Source: Syntrophomonas sp. UBA4922 (lineage in GTDB: Bacteria; Bacillota; Syntrophomonadia; Syntrophomonadales; Syntrophomonadaceae). From it: a stretch of 15,002 bases of DNA. The notes below the pieces were generated by a model. That model saw nothing but the letters and a program-made list of their open reading frames with translations. It did not search any database and was not told where the DNA came from. Made by a program: the position numbers and the translations under genes. The stretch is from NCBI GenBank assembly GCA_002398825.1, contig DHBS01000006.1:48993-63994 (forward strand). Reading direction: 5' to 3'. This document shows, piece after piece, positions 13,111 to 15,002 of the stretch (the first letter of the stretch is position 1; the number at the start of each line of letters is the position of its first letter).

Positions 13111-14849
13111 ATAAATTCTTCTATAACATCAGCAGCGGCAATCCCGGCGAGCTGATAATACCTTCGTTGGCTTCATTCCTGGACGGCCTGTGCAAAATTA
13201 TCCCCGCCGCCCTGATTTTTGACGTTTTCAACACCATGTACCTATCCTTTGCCAACCCCGGAACCCTTATGGATACCGCCCGGCTGTGGATAGTATCTGC
13301 GGTGCTGATTGCCTGGATGCCGGTGCAGTATCTGGCCTCAGGGCTGGCCTACAGCAAGACTTTTACCGCCGCCTATGCGGCCTCCGCCCGGGGGCGCATC
13401 GCCCTGGCCGAACAGCTGCGCAAGCTGCCGCTGGGTTTTTTGGGCAGCCGCGACCCGGGCGACCTGACCACCATGATGCTGAGTGACTATGCGACCGTGG
13501 AAACCACCATTTCTCATTATGTTCCGCAGATGATAAGCGCGCTGGCTTTTCCTGTAATTGCCTTGCTGGGCTTGTCGTTTATGAACTGGCAGATGGCCCT
13601 GGCAATGTTTATCGCCCTGCCCTTTTCGCTCTTGATCGTATGGCTTTCCAACGGTCTGCAATTGCGGTTGAGCCAGAAGCATATCGAAGCCAAGGTGGAC
13701 AGCGCCAGCCGCTTGCAGGAATACCTCTTGGGCATGCGGGAAATCAAGTCTCATAATCTAAGCGGGGAACGGTTTGAACGGCTGCGGGAGGCTTTCGCCC
13801 GCCTTATGCGGGAGTCTATTAAGCTGGAAGGAATGATGGGTCCGGTGATGATGGTGGCCATCGCTATTATGCGTTCCGGTCTTACCCTGATGGTTTTCCT
13901 GGGCGCCTACCTCTTGGCGGGGGGAGAGCTTACCCTGCCGGTTTTCCTGTTATTTCTGATTCTGGGCAACCGGGTGTTTGAGCCGATGACTGCGGTGCTG
14001 ATTAACTACGCTGAGATTCGCTACTCGGTTTTAAGCGCCGAGCGGATCATGCAAATCCGGCATGAAAAACTCCTGCCCGGGGAAAATGAGGCTCCTGCGG
14101 GCGGCAGTATCGGATTTGACAAGGTTACATTTGCCTATGATAATACCGACGTACTCAAGGAGGTTTCTTTTATCATCCCGCCCCGGAGCATCACCGCCCT
14201 GGTCGGCCCCTCGGGCAGCGGCAAAAGCACCATAACCCGGCTGATCGCCCGTTTTTGGGATGTGCAGCAAGGCCGGGTGCTGCTGGACGGCCGGGATATT
14301 AAGGAGATCGACCCGGAGAACCTGCTCACCCGCATCTCCATGGTTTTTCAGGACGTCTATCTCTTCAAGGACAGCATCGGCAACAACATCCGGGTGGGAA
14401 AAATGAGCGCCTCCCAGGAGGAAATTGAATGGGCGGCCAAACAGGCCCGCTGTCACGACTTTATCATGAATCTCCCCCAGGGTTATGACACCCCGGTGGG
14501 TGAGGGCGGCTGCACCCTTTCGGGCGGGGAAAAACAACGGGTGTCGATCGCCCGGGCCCTTTTAAAGGACGCTCCCATCGTGCTCCTGGACGAGGCCACC
14601 GCCTCCCTGGACCCGGAGAACGAAAGCCAGGTGCAGCAGGCCATCAACGCTCTGGTCAGCGATAAAACCGTGGTCATCATCGCCCACCGCTTAAGAACGG
14701 TGAGAAAAGCCGACAATATCATAGTTTTGAACCAGGGCCGGGTGGTGGAGCAGGGAACGCACGAGCAACTGCTGGCCCGGACGGGGTTGTATAACCGCCT
14801 TTGGACCCTGCAGCAGGAGTCGGCCGGATGGAGCATGAAGGCATCGTGA
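13107..14849 (+). CDS. ABC half-transporter, exporter fold (permease-ATPase), second subunit
   Basis: The 580-residue protein pairs with the preceding ABC subunit. Six membrane helices lie in roughly residues 15-300. The ATPase domain has Walker A GPSGSGKST (367-375), Q-loop FQD (414-416), signature LSGGE (471-475), Walker B IVLLDE with the catalytic Glu496, D-loop SLDP and switch His527. The frame is open from 13035, but AAGGCGGTGA at 13089-13098 points to the GTG at 13107, which overlaps the stop codon of the upstream gene in a GTGA arrangement typical of coupled translation of equimolar subunits. The alternative upstream start would add a basic, Gly-rich stretch that does not look like a transporter N-terminus. 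Substrate unknown; the YbtPQ/IrtAB-like character and the nitrogenase-like neighbour suggest a metal complex or tetrapyrrole. No separate binding protein is encoded nearby. Confidence 0.92.
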   Translation: MNKFFYNISSGNPGELIIPSLASFLDGLCKIIPAALIFDVFNTMYLSFANPGTLMDTARLWIVSAVLIAWMPVQYLASGLAYSKTFTAAYAASARGRIALAEQLRKLPLGFLGSRDPGDLTTMMLSDYATVETTISHYVPQMISALAFPVIALLGLSFMNWQMALAMFIALPFSLLIVWLSNGLQLRLSQKHIEAKVDSASRLQEYLLGMREIKSHNLSGERFERLREAFARLMRESIKLEGMMGPVMMVAIAIMRSGLTLMVFLGAYLLAGGELTLPVFLLFLILGNRVFEPMTAVLINYAEIRYSVLSAERIMQIRHEKLLPGENEAPAGGSIGFDKVTFAYDNTDVLKEVSFIIPPRSITALVGPSGSGKSTITRLIARFWDVQQGRVLLDGRDIKEIDPENLLTRISMVFQDVYLFKDSIGNNIRVGKMSASQEEIEWAAKQARCHDFIMNLPQGYDTPVGEGGCTLSGGEKQRVSIARALLKDAPIVLLDEATASLDPENESQVQQAINALVSDKTVVIIAHRLRTVRKADNIIVLNQGRVVEQGTHEQLLARTGLYNRLWTLQQESAGWSMKAS

Positions 14850-14881
14850 AACCGGCCCGGTCCCGGAGTGCACCAGAAACA

Positions 14882-14919
14882 ATGATGACCCGGTTATTTA
14901 TCCGGCGGGTGATCATTTT
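14882..14919. terminator. Possible bidirectional terminator
   Basis: Arms 14882-14892 and 14906-14916 pair over 11 positions with one mismatch around a 13-nt AT-rich loop, followed on + by TTTTAG. It comes 33 bases after the second ABC gene and overlaps the stop codon of the convergent toxin gene, so it may serve both operons. The T-run is short. Confidence 0.5.
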
Positions 14920-15002
14920 AGTAAGTCGGGGTAATCCCGCATACCATGAAGCACCCGGTACACTACCACTTCGCCCCCGATCACTTTATAAAAAACGATA
15001 TA
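14913..15002 (-). CDS. RelE/ParE-family toxin, C-terminal end only
   Basis: The last 29 codons of a minus-strand gene enter from the right edge and stop at TGA (14915-14913). The residues YIVFYKVIGGEVVVYRV and then LHGMRDYPDLLK have the exact shape of the C-terminal strands of RelE/ParE toxins, where Y-x-x-F-Y-x-V, a hairpin turn and VYRVLHG-x-RD follow in order. Such toxins inhibit DNA gyrase (ParE) or cleave mRNA at ribosomes (RelE); which applies cannot be told from this fragment. The antitoxin gene would lie outside the window. It is convergent with the ABC operon. Confidence 0.75.
   Translation of the reverse strand, partial: YIVFYKVIGGEVVVYRVLHGMRDYPDLLK

Overview
The window reads like a chromosomal segment of an anaerobic Gram-positive bacterium, most likely a member of the Clostridia or a related Firmicutes class. 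This is inferred from the oxygen-sensitive class III ribonucleotide reductase with its radical-SAM activase, the Fe(II)-specific Feo system, a Bacillus-type 7-1-7 Fur box, strong AGGAGG-type ribosome binding sites and several GTG/TTG starts. No rRNA, tRNA, CRISPR array, transposase or phage gene was seen. Species cannot be assigned from the sequence alone.

Left part (1-5300). A 5'-truncated metallo-beta-lactamase-fold hydrolase on + converges on argH (argininosuccinate lyase, -). argH has its own promoter just downstream of nrdG and ends at a clear rho-independent terminator. To its right the nrdD-nrdG pair (-) makes deoxyribonucleotides without oxygen. Its promoter carries two NrdR-box-like 16-mers one helical phase apart, one of them covering the -10 element. 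The longest nrdD reading frame begins too early: its own Shine-Dalgarno lies inside that frame, so the real start is a TTG at 5186.

Middle part (5300-10066). A roughly 430-bp spacer separates nrdD from the divergent feo operon. It holds what looks like the 3' remnant of a minus-strand gene followed by its own terminator, then a TTGACA promoter with a perfect Fur operator (TGATAAT-C-ATTATCA). The operon encodes a small Cys-rich membrane protein of the FeoB-associated type, FeoA, FeoB, an unrecognised 61-residue protein, a 408-residue DUF2325 protein with an N-terminal Cys/His-rich region and a central coiled coil, and possibly a 65-residue charged protein. The likely theme is Fur-controlled ferrous iron uptake plus accessory proteins of unknown role.

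Right part (10067-15002). After a 217-bp spacer with a perfect 9-4-9 inverted repeat next to the start codon comes a tight three-gene operon: a short nitrogenase component-1-like protein (323 residues, with the three P-cluster-type cysteine regions recognisable) and two exporter-fold ABC half-transporters that overlap by four bases and probably form a heterodimer. No nitrogenase, cofactor-maturation or NifH gene is present here. However, the first residues of the nitrogenase-like protein resemble the beginning of a NifH/BchL-type iron protein, as if a nifH-like gene had been deleted in place. This operon is the most unusual content. A testable guess is uptake of a metallophore or tetrapyrrole-like compound coupled to reductive processing. 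The window closes with a possible bidirectional terminator and the C-terminal 29 residues of a RelE/ParE-family toxin entering from the right on the minus strand.
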